Of a DNA stretch of 6,893 nt, positions 1 through 5,389 are shown one piece after another. The DNA is from JBAUHN01 sp049680295. Lineage in GTDB: Bacteria; Pseudomonadota; Alphaproteobacteria; Rhodobacterales; Rhodobacteraceae. Under the pieces are notes generated by a model that did no database searches, was not told the DNA's origin, and saw nothing but the letters and a program-made list of their open reading frames with translations. The position numbers and the translations under genes are program-made. The DNA is taken from contig JBAUHN010000004.1 in NCBI GenBank assembly GCA_049680295.1, positions 1-6,893 on the forward strand, in the 5' to 3' direction. The first letter of the stretch is position 1. Each line of letters starts with the position of its first letter.

Positions 1-286
1 ACTGCGGGAAGTTGGACTCTTGGCATAATATGCCCTCCAATCCTCCCTCCAAACCCAGACATCAGCACCGCGCTGACAAAGAGAGCATAGCATCCAGCTG
101 AATGGCCGTTATCCGAAGTTGTTGGAACCCTGTTTCTCTGCCAGTGCATTCGTCCGGACAGAGAATAAAGGAGCGGGTGCCGCGCGGTGATCAAACTGCC
201 GCTCTTACGTGAATGCGACGGTGCCAGACAGGTTTGTGCAGTTTCGGTGCCAAGCCAATTGGCGAGCCGGATAAGGGACGTTCACC
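1..286. other. Left-edge stretch without a recognisable gene
   Basis: I see no convincing coding region here. The short reading frames lack ribosome binding sites and recognisable protein motifs. The stretch lies downstream of the leftward membrane-protein gene that ends at 287, so it would hold that gene's 3' untranslated region. No stem followed by a T-run on the minus strand was found. The only clear structures are a 13-bp palindrome at 22-34 and the 10-bp palindrome GCCAATTGGC at 254-263. Confidence 0.6.
22..34. repeat. 13-bp palindrome GGCATA-A-TATGCC
   Basis: A perfect inverted repeat with 6-bp arms around a single central A. It is followed by pyrimidine-rich DNA with repeated CCTCC words. 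Its size and symmetry suit a dimeric regulator's operator. No gene start lies close enough on the right to use it, so any target would be to the left of the window. It could also be chance. Confidence 0.4.
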
Positions 287-952
287 TCAGCTTCGAACAA
301 TCGCTTTATCATCCCCGTCGATGATCTGGCATGATCCAGGCCCTCGATCATGGTCGGCCATCTCCATGAAAGACGCGGCCACTGATCCAGTGTATCCCAG
401 CATAGGCACAAAAAGGATGATCCAAGTGGCTCTGCGGGCGTATCGCCGACCGACAATCGCGAAGAGTGTTATAGCCAACCCGATTTCGAATATCGCGAAC
501 ACCTGACCGTAATGGTTTGGGTCCCAATAAGAAACCGGAGATCTGTAGACCCTGTTCGAAAACGGCAACAGCTGGCTACGGGCGTCATCATGGTGCAGCA
601 GAAAATCTGTGGTGACATGGATGAGTGACGAAAGCGCGAAGGTCGCAACCAACGTTAGGTACAGTTTGTGTGAATTTGATGTCGCCAGCCCAGCAATCAA
701 AGCGAACATCAAAATCCCCACGTAAAGGAGAATGGAGTTGAGAACCGATTGCAGCGTCGTCCAAGGTTCCTCCCAATAGCGGTAATGGAATACTTCGCAG
801 CCCGTGGCACCGCCCAACCGTTCAATAATGAACATGGCCCAGACGTCCGTATCTGGAACCAACGCGCCCGCCAGCCCAGCCAATGCGATCGCCCTGTTTC
901 CAGGTCGGGCGAACACTGCTGCCCCAACCAGAAGATGTGTCTGCGTAAACAT
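287..952 (-). CDS. Multi-pass membrane protein with conserved His/Asp pattern (DUF457/YdjM-like putative metal-dependent hydrolase)
   Basis: This 221-residue protein appears to be an integral inner-membrane protein with about five hydrophobic segments (roughly residues 20-43, 70-90, 97-113, 150-168 and 173-192). Polar residues that could bind metal recur: H6 near the N terminus, PDTD at 33-36, H112-x3-D116-x3-H120-H121-x-D123, then WDPNHYG at 143-149 and E156. This resembles the membrane-bound metal-dependent hydrolase superfamily (DUF457/YdjM). Relatives in Rhodobacterales are often labelled 'cobalamin biosynthesis protein CobQ', but nothing here resembles an amidotransferase, so I would not use that name. 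The start is supported by AGGAG on the minus strand (960-964), 7 nt upstream. The gene is divergent from the hydroxylase operon and shares its 74-bp operator region, so MarR control is likely. The last 20 or so residues are polar and unlike a conserved domain. No enzymatic activity can be assigned. Confidence 0.85.
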   Translation of the reverse strand: MFTQTHLLVGAAVFARPGNRAIALAGLAGALVPDTDVWAMFIIERLGGATGCEVFHYRYWEEPWTTLQSVLNSILLYVGILMFALIAGLATSNSHKLYLTLVATFALSSLIHVTTDFLLHHDDARSQLLPFSNRVYRSPVSYWDPNHYGQVFAIFEIGLAITLFAIVGRRYARRATWIILFVPMLGYTGSVAASFMEMADHDRGPGSCQIIDGDDKAIVRS

Positions 953-965
953 GAGGACTCTCCTA

Positions 966-984
966 TTGACAATATGGTTGTCAA
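966..984. promoter_or_regulatory. Palindromic operator 1, probable MarR site
   Basis: A perfect inverted repeat, TTGACAA-TATGG-TTGTCAA, with 7-bp arms and a 5-bp spacer. The length and AT-rich symmetry are typical of sites for MarR dimers (winged helix-turn-helix). A MarR gene lies in the operon that starts 43 bp downstream. Its left arm contains a consensus -35 hexamer (TTGACA, 966-971), so bound repressor would block RNA polymerase. It also lies just upstream of the ribosome site of the leftward gene. Seventeen of its 19 bases match operator 2. Confidence 0.75.
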
Positions 985-995
985 GTTACTATATG
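966..995 (+). promoter_or_regulatory. Sigma-70-type promoter of the hydroxylase-MarR-methyltransferase operon
   Basis: A perfect -35 box TTGACA at 966-971 is followed after 18 bp by TATATG (990-995), or after 17 bp by CTATAT (989-994), as the -10. Transcription would begin around 1001-1004, inside operator 2, leaving a leader of about 25 nt with GGAG at 1015-1018 before the ATG at 1027. On the opposite strand TATAGT (993 down to 988) is a good -10 candidate for the leftward gene, but it lacks a good -35 at the right distance. The two promoters may therefore overlap back to back. Confidence 0.6.
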
Positions 996-1011
996 ACAAT
1001 ATAGTTGTCAA
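993..1011. promoter_or_regulatory. Palindromic operator 2, probable MarR site
   Basis: A second copy of the operator: TGACAA-TATAG-TTGTCA (perfect arms 994-999 and 1005-1010). It has the same spacing as operator 1 and 17 of 19 matching bases. Centres are 27 bp apart (975 and 1002). It covers the predicted rightward start of transcription, and on the minus strand it offers TTGACA (1011 down to 1006). Paired sites suggest either cooperative binding or one site per divergent promoter. Confidence 0.72.
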
Positions 1012-1026
1012 AATGGAGACTCAAGA

Positions 1027-1899
1027 ATGGAAACCCTAGACACCTTTCTAAAAGCTCAGATCGAACCCATCACCTACGCGGTGTTCTTTGGGCTATTGAT
1101 TGTCTTTGGCTTGTTGGAAACACGCGCTGAACGGAGCCACAAATCCCCTGCGCGCACCGGTCGCTGGCCTGTAAATGTCGGCCTGACGGTCCTCAACATT
1201 GTGGTTTTGGGCGCATTGCCTGTATCAGGCGTTGTCTTTGCCGACGGGGTACGAGACGCCGGTCTTGGCCTATTCAACTGGATCGAGGCAAATCCGATCA
1301 TCGCCCTGATCGCCGGGTTTCTTGTCCGCAGCTTCACGAGCTGGGCCACCCATCTGGCCATGCATAAGATACCCACACTTTGGCGGTTCCATCGGGTCCA
1401 CCATTCCGACACGTTCATCGATATATCCACGACGGTGCGGTTCCACCCCGTTGAGTTCTTGATCAACCTGCCGATCACGCTTGCTGCGATTGCAGCTTTC
1501 GGCATCTCCCCTGTGACGCTGATGATGTATGAGATCTTCGATGCTGGCATGAACGTCTTCACGCATGCCAATGTGCGACTGCCAGGATGGGTGGATAGAA
1601 CCCTGAGAAAGCTGATCGTGACGCCAGATATGCACCGGGTGCACCACTCCTCCTATCATCGCGAGACAGACAGCAACTACGGCGCAACTCTGTCGATCTG
1701 GGATCACCTGTTCCGCACCCACCGGTCCAAGGATACCAATGATCTGGCCGAAATGGAAATCGGGCTGCGAGAGGTCCAAGATAGGCGGGCAAACTCGCTG
1801 ATCTGGCTTCTGGCGCTGCCTTTCACGCCGATACGCATCAAACGCATGAAACAAACCCTCGAGACTGAATCCACATCTGACCAAAAGGAAGCCGCATGA
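1027..1899 (+). CDS. Sterol desaturase / fatty acid hydroxylase family membrane enzyme
   Basis: This 290-residue protein belongs to the COG3000 integral-membrane di-iron oxygenase family, whose members hydroxylate or desaturate lipids, sterols or carotenoids using O2. The iron-binding histidine clusters are visible in order: H109-LAM-H113, H122-RV-H125-H126, H140 in RFHP, H180 in THAN, and H203-RV-H206-H207 followed by DSNYG (215-219). Hydrophobic segments lie near residues 14-30, 50-72, 88-105 and 145-165. The tail after about residue 262 is charged and probably cytoplasmic. The length is normal for bacterial members and all the usual histidine boxes look intact, so it is probably active. 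GGAG at 1015-1018 supports the start. It is the first gene of the operon under the twin operators, and its stop overlaps the MarR start by 4 nt (ATGA). The substrate is unknown. A lipid or isoprenoid is inferred from the family only. Confidence 0.93.
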   Translation: METLDTFLKAQIEPITYAVFFGLLIVFGLLETRAERSHKSPARTGRWPVNVGLTVLNIVVLGALPVSGVVFADGVRDAGLGLFNWIEANPIIALIAGFLVRSFTSWATHLAMHKIPTLWRFHRVHHSDTFIDISTTVRFHPVEFLINLPITLAAIAAFGISPVTLMMYEIFDAGMNVFTHANVRLPGWVDRTLRKLIVTPDMHRVHHSSYHRETDSNYGATLSIWDHLFRTHRSKDTNDLAEMEIGLREVQDRRANSLIWLLALPFTPIRIKRMKQTLETESTSDQKEAA

Positions 1900-2363
1900 C
1901 CACCAAGGCCCAATCCATGACACAGCTGATCCGGCAGGTGCGTACCTGTTTCAACCAGCTGCGCAGCCTCGCAGAAAACCTCGCGGCCGATCTCGACGTG
2001 AACCCGTCGATGCGCGCCATCATGGAAAGCCTGTCGCAAAGGGGGCCATGCACCGTCCCCGATCTGGCACAGGAACGTGGCACGTCCCGCCAACACGTCC
2101 AGACGGTGATCAATACGTTGCTGGACCAAGGTCATGTCCGAAGCCAGGACAACCCCGAGCACAAGCGCTCGGTTCTCTACAAGCTGACCACGCAAGGCGA
2201 AGAGGTTTTTGCCGAGATCCAGCGGCGGGAAACGGCCCCGATGGGGAAACTGACGGACGCGCTGGATCAGACTGACATCACGGCGGCGGCTGAGGTGCTG
2301 GCGCGCCTGAATCACGAACTCGAATGCATCATTCACAAAGGAGACCTAAATGATGGAACTTAG
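1896..2363 (+). CDS. MarR family transcriptional regulator
   Basis: This 155-residue protein matches the usual MarR size. Dimerisation helices lie at the N terminus (about 8-46) and C terminus (about 105-150). The winged helix-turn-helix lies between: PDLAQ (55-59), recognition helix SRQHVQTVINTL (64-75), and a wing DNPEHKRS (85-92) carrying the Asp and Arg typical of the family. MarR proteins are mostly repressors that release DNA when they bind a small, often lipophilic or aromatic, ligand or when a thiol is oxidised; C18 and C52 are present. AAGGA at 1885-1889, 6 nt upstream, supports the 1896 start over the ATG at 1917. The gene overlaps the hydroxylase stop by 4 nt, so translation is coupled. 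The two palindromes at 966-1011 are its obvious candidate targets, giving autoregulation plus control of the divergent membrane gene. The ligand is unknown. Confidence 0.93.
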   Translation: MTTKAQSMTQLIRQVRTCFNQLRSLAENLAADLDVNPSMRAIMESLSQRGPCTVPDLAQERGTSRQHVQTVINTLLDQGHVRSQDNPEHKRSVLYKLTTQGEEVFAEIQRRETAPMGKLTDALDQTDITAAAEVLARLNHELECIIHKGDLNDGT

Positions 2364-2577
2364 AAACAAAGGTCACGGACGCACCATCGTGTTGTCATTG
2401 ATCGCGATCGTCCTTGGTGGAGTAGCGATCCTCTGGTCTTGGAACACCCTTGCGGTAGACCTGTTCGGCCTGCCGGAAATGGCTTTCCGCCACGCGGTCG
2501 CTGCGGTCTTGCTGTTGGTCGCCGCCGGATCGCTGATCGGCCTTCCAAGCTTGTTCAGCCGGTTCAAGGTAGGCTGA
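2350..2577 (+). CDS. Small two-helix membrane protein, 75 residues
   Basis: I do not recognise a named family. The protein has a short basic N terminus (residues 1-11), a hydrophobic helix at about 12-31, a loop with WSWNTLAVDLFGLPE, a second helix at about 45-66, and a short basic tail. This predicts a helical hairpin in the inner membrane. It is probably real. AAAGGAG at 2337-2343 lies 6 nt before the ATG, the gene overlaps the MarR 3' end by 14 nt in another frame, and only 4 nt separate it from the methyltransferase. Translation is probably coupled to MarR. An alternative start is the next codon, also ATG (2353). By position it may serve as a partner or anchor for the hydroxylase or methyltransferase. 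That is inference only. Confidence 0.8.
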   Translation: MMELRNKGHGRTIVLSLIAIVLGGVAILWSWNTLAVDLFGLPEMAFRHAVAAVLLLVAAGSLIGLPSLFSRFKVG

Positions 2578-2581
2578 TACT

Positions 2582-3214
2582 ATGTCAGTTAAAACGACAA
2601 TCGTCCGGCAGTTCGGCAAGCCCTCCGGGATCGTTGGCAAAGTGGCGGGTCATATTATGGCCCGCCGGTCCTCGAACCGAGTGCGAAACCAAAAAACTGT
2701 GGAACTGATGAAGCTGCAGCCCGACAGCCGTGTTCTGGAAGTCGGGTGCGGGCCGGGGCTGGCCCTGAAAGGCTGCGCTGAACAGGTCAGCGATGGCAAC
2801 GTCGTCGGATTGGACCACTCACCTGTAATGATCGCGCAAGCCCGGAACCGGGTCAGCAAGGCAGGTATGGCACCGAAGGTGTCACTGATGGTGGGCGGCA
2901 TCGAAAAGCTGGATGGCTGGGCAATGTCCTTTGACCGCATCTATTCCCTGAACGTCATCCAGTTTATTCCCGACAAAGCTGATTACTTTCGTGCAGTCTA
3001 CAACGCGCTGGATCACAATGGGATGTGCTTCACGACCTATCAACCAAGGATGGATAACGATAGTCCGAATGGGGCAGCAGCGATGGCCAATGAGATTGCA
3101 TCCTTGATGCAGTCCTCCGGATTTCAGAAAATTGAACGCTTCGAGATCGTTGCAGGGCCAACACCGGCAATCTGTGTATCCGGTGTCAAAGTGGCAGAAG
3201 TGCTGTCTACATGA
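2582..3214 (+). CDS. Class I SAM-dependent methyltransferase
   Basis: This 210-residue protein has the Rossmann-fold methyltransferase signature. Motif I is VLEVGCGPG (51-59), the acidic residue after the second strand is D78 in VVGLDHS, and the fourth-strand region is FDRIYSLNVIQF (117-128). The roughly 45-residue N-terminal lead (RQFGKPSGIVGKVAG, then MARRSSNRVRN) is typical of a group of small bacterial methyltransferases resembling UbiE or the phospholipid methyltransferases, and it may cap the active site. The enzyme would transfer a methyl group from SAM, but the acceptor cannot be told from sequence. It is the last gene of the operon, 4 nt after the small membrane protein, with AAGGTAGG at 2565-2572 upstream. 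Its neighbours suggest a hydrophobic acceptor, perhaps the product of the upstream hydroxylase. It looks complete and ends at a TGA about 90 nt before a weak candidate terminator. Confidence 0.92.
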   Translation: MSVKTTIVRQFGKPSGIVGKVAGHIMARRSSNRVRNQKTVELMKLQPDSRVLEVGCGPGLALKGCAEQVSDGNVVGLDHSPVMIAQARNRVSKAGMAPKVSLMVGGIEKLDGWAMSFDRIYSLNVIQFIPDKADYFRAVYNALDHNGMCFTTYQPRMDNDSPNGAAAMANEIASLMQSSGFQKIERFEIVAGPTPAICVSGVKVAEVLST

Positions 3215-3306
3215 GACTAAGTGCCTCGGCAGCATGTGGTGTTTGGCAGCTAGGCCGGACATTTGCGTGGTGCGAATTCACCGAAAAATTAAAAGTCTTC
3301 CGCCCT

Positions 3307-3325
3307 AGGATTAGCATCCTTTTTT
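3307..3325 (+). terminator. Candidate rho-independent terminator of the left operon
   Basis: AGGAT (3307-3311) pairs with ATCCT (3316-3320) around a TAGC tetraloop, and the stem runs directly into a T-tract (six T, 3320-3325). It lies about 93 nt after the methyltransferase stop. The stem is short and contains A/T pairs, so termination may be weak or the match may be chance. Confidence 0.4.
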
Positions 3326-3330
3326 GCATT

Positions 3331-3349
3331 CCCCCGTGATGACGAGGGG
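3331..3349. repeat. Bulged 7-bp hairpin beside the terminator
   Basis: CCCC-CGT (3331-3337) pairs with ACG-A-GGGG (3342-3349), leaving one bulged A at 3345 and a GATG tetraloop. It lies 6 nt after the T-tract at 3320-3325. It has no T-run of its own on either strand, so I do not call it a terminator. It could stabilise a transcript end. Confidence 0.4.
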
Positions 3350-3353
3350 ACCA

Positions 3354-3440
3354 GAAGCAGCCACTGGTGCAGGCGCAACGAAGGCTCAGTTTGTCCGCAT
3401 CTGCGACACTCACTAGTAGTGCAGCGAAGGTCTGGAGTGC
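3354..3440. repeat. Diverged non-coding repeat, copy A
   Basis: By eye this aligns collinearly with 6429-6513. Shared blocks in order are GAAGCAG, CC, TGG, then TGCAG, CGAA and GGC, then TTTGTCC, GCA and TCTG, and finally CGAA-GTC-GG-GTGC, with small gaps. Both copies sit in gene-free DNA after a transcription unit. That suggests a dispersed genomic repeat or decayed element rather than a gene. No open frame is shared. Identity cannot be computed here. Confidence 0.5.
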
Positions 3441-3461
3441 ATGAACACATGTGCCCAATAT

Positions 3462-3485
3462 ACGATAATGCGGGGCCATTATCGT
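3462..3485. repeat. Perfect 9-bp inverted repeat with 6-nt loop
   Basis: ACGATAATG (3462-3470) pairs with CATTATCGT (3477-3485) around CGGGGC. This is the longest perfect stem I found in the window. No T-run follows on either strand. Its place between convergent genes suggests a transcript-end structure, but it could also be a protein-binding site. Confidence 0.55.
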
Positions 3486-3553
3486 TACCAAGAAATCTTC
3501 CGAAGCAGACCTTCGATTAAAGCGCCGCGAAAAGGGGCAAGAGCCCAGAGGCA

Positions 3554-3568
3554 CCGATGCTGCATCGG
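3554..3568. repeat. 15-bp palindrome CCGATGC-T-GCATCGG
   Basis: A perfect dyad with 7-bp arms around a single T, about 90 nt beyond the stop of the LysR gene. The one-base centre makes it a poor RNA hairpin and a better DNA operator or protein-binding site. No promoter or gene start is apparent next to it. Confidence 0.45.
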
Positions 3569-3642
3569 GAAGAATGGCCGCTTACGCGATTGCGCTGCTT
3601 GTTGGCTATTCACCATCTTGGTGGTCATTCGTCGCGTCAAAC

Positions 3643-3667
3643 AGCCTTGGGCGAGCCCTACAAGGCT
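3643..3667. repeat. Stem-loop spanning the LysR stop codon
   Basis: AGCCTTG (3643-3649) pairs with CAAGGCT (3661-3667), and GGGC/GCCC can form an inner stem (3649-3658). The structure overlaps the LysR stop (3658-3660). On the minus strand it is followed by TGTTTGA, not a real T-run. It may be a weak transcript-end structure for the LysR gene. Confidence 0.3.
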
Positions 3668-4560
3668 CCCTCTTCCATGCATTCGTATGGCCTCTGGAGC
3701 GCCTCGCCGAGAAAGTCCATGACTGCGCGGATTCGCTTGTTGTGTCGCACTTCGGAATGGCAAGCGATCCAAAGATCGAGGCTTGGCAATTTGATGTCCT
3801 GTAGCACCTGATCAACTTCGGGCCATTGGGCTGCCAAACCTTGATGGGTGACGCCGATCCCAACGCCAGATCTGATCGCTTCGATATGGGTCAGGATATT
3901 GTCGCAGCGAAACGCAAAATCGCTAGGCGTGAAGGTCTCGCCAAGCATTCTGCCAACGTCTATCAGCGACGTCTCCCGATCCATCCCAATGAAACGGTGC
4001 GACCGCAAGTCTCCAAATGTTTGGGGCTCACCGTATGCACTTAGGTAATTGTGGAGGCCATAGAAACCCAACGGGAGGTCAGCAATCTTACGGGCGACCA
4101 GATCATTCTGCGTTGGCCTGAACATTCTGATGGCGACATCCGCATCGCGTTGAAGCAGATTTGCGGCAGAGTTGCTGACGATCAGTTCGACCTCAATGCC
4201 CGGATTGTCCTGCAAGAATCTGGGAAGTTTGCGCGGTAGGATCATCACGCCAAAAATCTCATTGGCCGAAATTCGAACAACGCCGGTCACTTCTTCTTCC
4301 AGACCGGCCGCATGCCGCTCAAACCCGGTGGCCGCCGTTTCCATCATTTTGGCTTCAGCCACCAGATCGGCGCCCTGCTGGGTAAGCGACATGCCTTCGC
4401 GACTTCGAACGAACAGTGGCATGTTCAATGCGTCTTCGAGCAGATCAATATGCCGCCCGACAGTGGGCTGAGTGGTTTGCAGCGCGCGGGCCGCAGCGGA
4501 CAGGCTGCCTGTTTCCGCAACGGCCTGAAAGGTTCTGATATAGTCCCAAGAATAGCGCAT
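3658..4560 (-). CDS. LysR family transcriptional regulator
   Basis: The protein is 300 residues from this start, the standard LysR length. The N-terminal winged helix-turn-helix (about residues 3-60) shows the family pattern: WDYIRTFQAV, SLSAAAR, TQPTVGRHI, LFVRSREGM, then the linker helix LTQQGADLV. The C-terminal effector-binding domain begins near VVRIS (about 94-98), with DADVAIRM and the GVGIGVTH region recognisable. I chose the ATG at 4560 because MRYSWDYIRTF matches the usual family N terminus. An in-frame ATG at 4575 would add five residues, and neither start has a clear ribosome site. LysR proteins usually activate a divergent target in response to a small molecule and repress themselves, so the membrane-protein gene starting at 4685 is the likely target. 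The effector is unknown. The protein looks complete. Confidence 0.93.
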   Translation of the reverse strand: MRYSWDYIRTFQAVAETGSLSAAARALQTTQPTVGRHIDLLEDALNMPLFVRSREGMSLTQQGADLVAEAKMMETAATGFERHAAGLEEEVTGVVRISANEIFGVMILPRKLPRFLQDNPGIEVELIVSNSAANLLQRDADVAIRMFRPTQNDLVARKIADLPLGFYGLHNYLSAYGEPQTFGDLRSHRFIGMDRETSLIDVGRMLGETFTPSDFAFRCDNILTHIEAIRSGVGIGVTHQGLAAQWPEVDQVLQDIKLPSLDLWIACHSEVRHNKRIRAVMDFLGEALQRPYECMEEGAL

Positions 4561-4684
4561 GAAATTAATATGCATTTATCTATGGCTACTATCAAGTTTT
4601 GGGCGATTTATGAACGTTTCCGAATGCCGTAGTCCTTGAGTGTCGTCCCAGAGTGGGCCGAAGCAACTCATGAAAGGACAATCG
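4561..4684. promoter_or_regulatory. Divergent control region between LysR and the second membrane gene
   Basis: This 124-bp gap should hold both promoters and the LysR operator. The best candidate LysR box is at 4566-4578, a T-N11-A motif with TAA-N7-TTA symmetry. It lies very close to the LysR start, which would suit self-repression. A second dyad is ATC-N11-GAT at 4591-4607. Neither is strong and I could not fix convincing -10/-35 pairs. AAAGGA at 4673-4678 is the ribosome site for the rightward gene. Confidence 0.35.
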
Positions 4685-5248
4685 ATGTTCATCGGTCACT
4701 TTGCACTCGGCACCATGGTCAAGCCACTGGCTCCGACACTTCCAATTTGGGCTTTAGCCGCGGCTCCGCAGTTCATGGACCTGCTGTTTCTGCCATTGGT
4801 CGCTGTGGGCGTTGAAGGCTACACGTCTGGGCCCTTTGGGCATAGCGAGATCGACGCGCTTTACACACATTCGCTTGTAGGAGCCGCGCTTATTGCGGCG
4901 TTGGCCTATTGGATTGGTGTCTCTGTTTGGAAGACCAGGAGTGCCGGGATTATCTTGGCGAGCCTCAGTTTCTCCCATTGGATTATCGACCTCTTTGTAC
5001 ATCACAGCGACATGCCATGGTTGCCCGGCAACCTGGGTAACTTCCCGCTTTTGGGTTTTGGTTTGTGGGATTTCGAATATGCTGTTTTTGGCACCGAAGT
5101 GCTGATGGCGATGGTTGGGACCGTTCTCTACTTCCGATGGGCAAAAATGGAGAAACCGTCGCGTTTTTGGTTTGCCGGGCCGATCATTTTAGCGGTTATG
5201 TTTGTGGCATTGGCAGCGGGCGATATCGCGACACTGCCAATGCAGTAG
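4685..5248 (+). CDS. Second multi-pass membrane protein with His/Asp pattern
   Basis: The protein is 187 residues with about five hydrophobic segments (roughly 15-43, 64-80, 87-105, 130-148 and 158-180). Polar residues cluster as H5 in GHF, D32 in QFMD, H62 in YTHS, and H98-x3-D102-x3-H106-H107-x-D109, then W128-D129, Y132, F135 and E138. This spacing closely parallels the leftward protein at 287-952, suggesting a shared fold (putative metal-dependent membrane hydrolase, DUF457-like). Direct sequence identity appears low. I chose the ATG at 4685 because AAAGGA lies 6 nt upstream and MFIGHFALG is a typical start of this type. An in-frame ATG at 4640 would add 15 polar residues and has no ribosome site. 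It is divergent from the LysR gene and probably controlled by it. Its activity is unknown. Confidence 0.85.
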   Translation: MFIGHFALGTMVKPLAPTLPIWALAAAPQFMDLLFLPLVAVGVEGYTSGPFGHSEIDALYTHSLVGAALIAALAYWIGVSVWKTRSAGIILASLSFSHWIIDLFVHHSDMPWLPGNLGNFPLLGFGLWDFEYAVFGTEVLMAMVGTVLYFRWAKMEKPSRFWFAGPIILAVMFVALAAGDIATLPMQ

Positions 5249-5389
5249 ATGCCTTGGCCCTAACCTTCATCTGAACAGCATGAACAACCCCAAGACGCCC
5301 GCTGGCTTGCCAACGATCCACCTTGCCCAATCAAATTCAAACGTCGTTGCCCCCGTGCGCGTCCCGTTGAATTTCAGGAGACCGAACCA

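Larger units (their letters stand above)
3215..3657. other. Convergent intergenic region, rich in inverted repeats
   Basis: This 443-nt gap lies between the 3' ends of the rightward methyltransferase operon and the leftward LysR gene. I see no gene. Short frames on both strands lack ribosome sites or protein-like composition, and those at 3557-3811 run antisense into the LysR coding region. It contains a weak candidate terminator (3307-3325), a bulged hairpin (3331-3349), a copy of a non-coding repeat (3354-3440), a perfect 9-bp stem (3462-3485) and a 15-bp palindrome (3554-3568). Confidence 0.7.

Noticed and set aside
213..506. Plus-strand frame at the left (97 codons)
   Set aside because: It is mostly antisense to the membrane-protein gene, with no ribosome site or recognisable motif. 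The minus-strand frame at 205-456 is an out-of-frame shadow of the same gene.
287..952. Naming the leftward membrane protein CobQ, as some databases do for relatives
   Set aside because: CobQ is a soluble amidotransferase (cobyric acid synthase) of about 480 residues. This protein is a short multi-pass membrane protein with a His/Asp pattern.
1270..1923. Long minus-strand open frame (217 codons) opposite the hydroxylase gene
   Set aside because: It lies entirely antisense to a clear COG3000 enzyme, has no recognisable motif or ribosome site, and is explained by codon bias of the real gene. The same applies to the antisense frames at 1074-1571 and 1704-2336.
3574..3804. Plus-strand open frame with a hydrophobic start (MAAYAIALLVGY)
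   Set aside because: Most of it is antisense to the conserved C terminus of the LysR gene. A purine-rich GGGAAG lies upstream, but the protein has no family match I recognise and no operon context.
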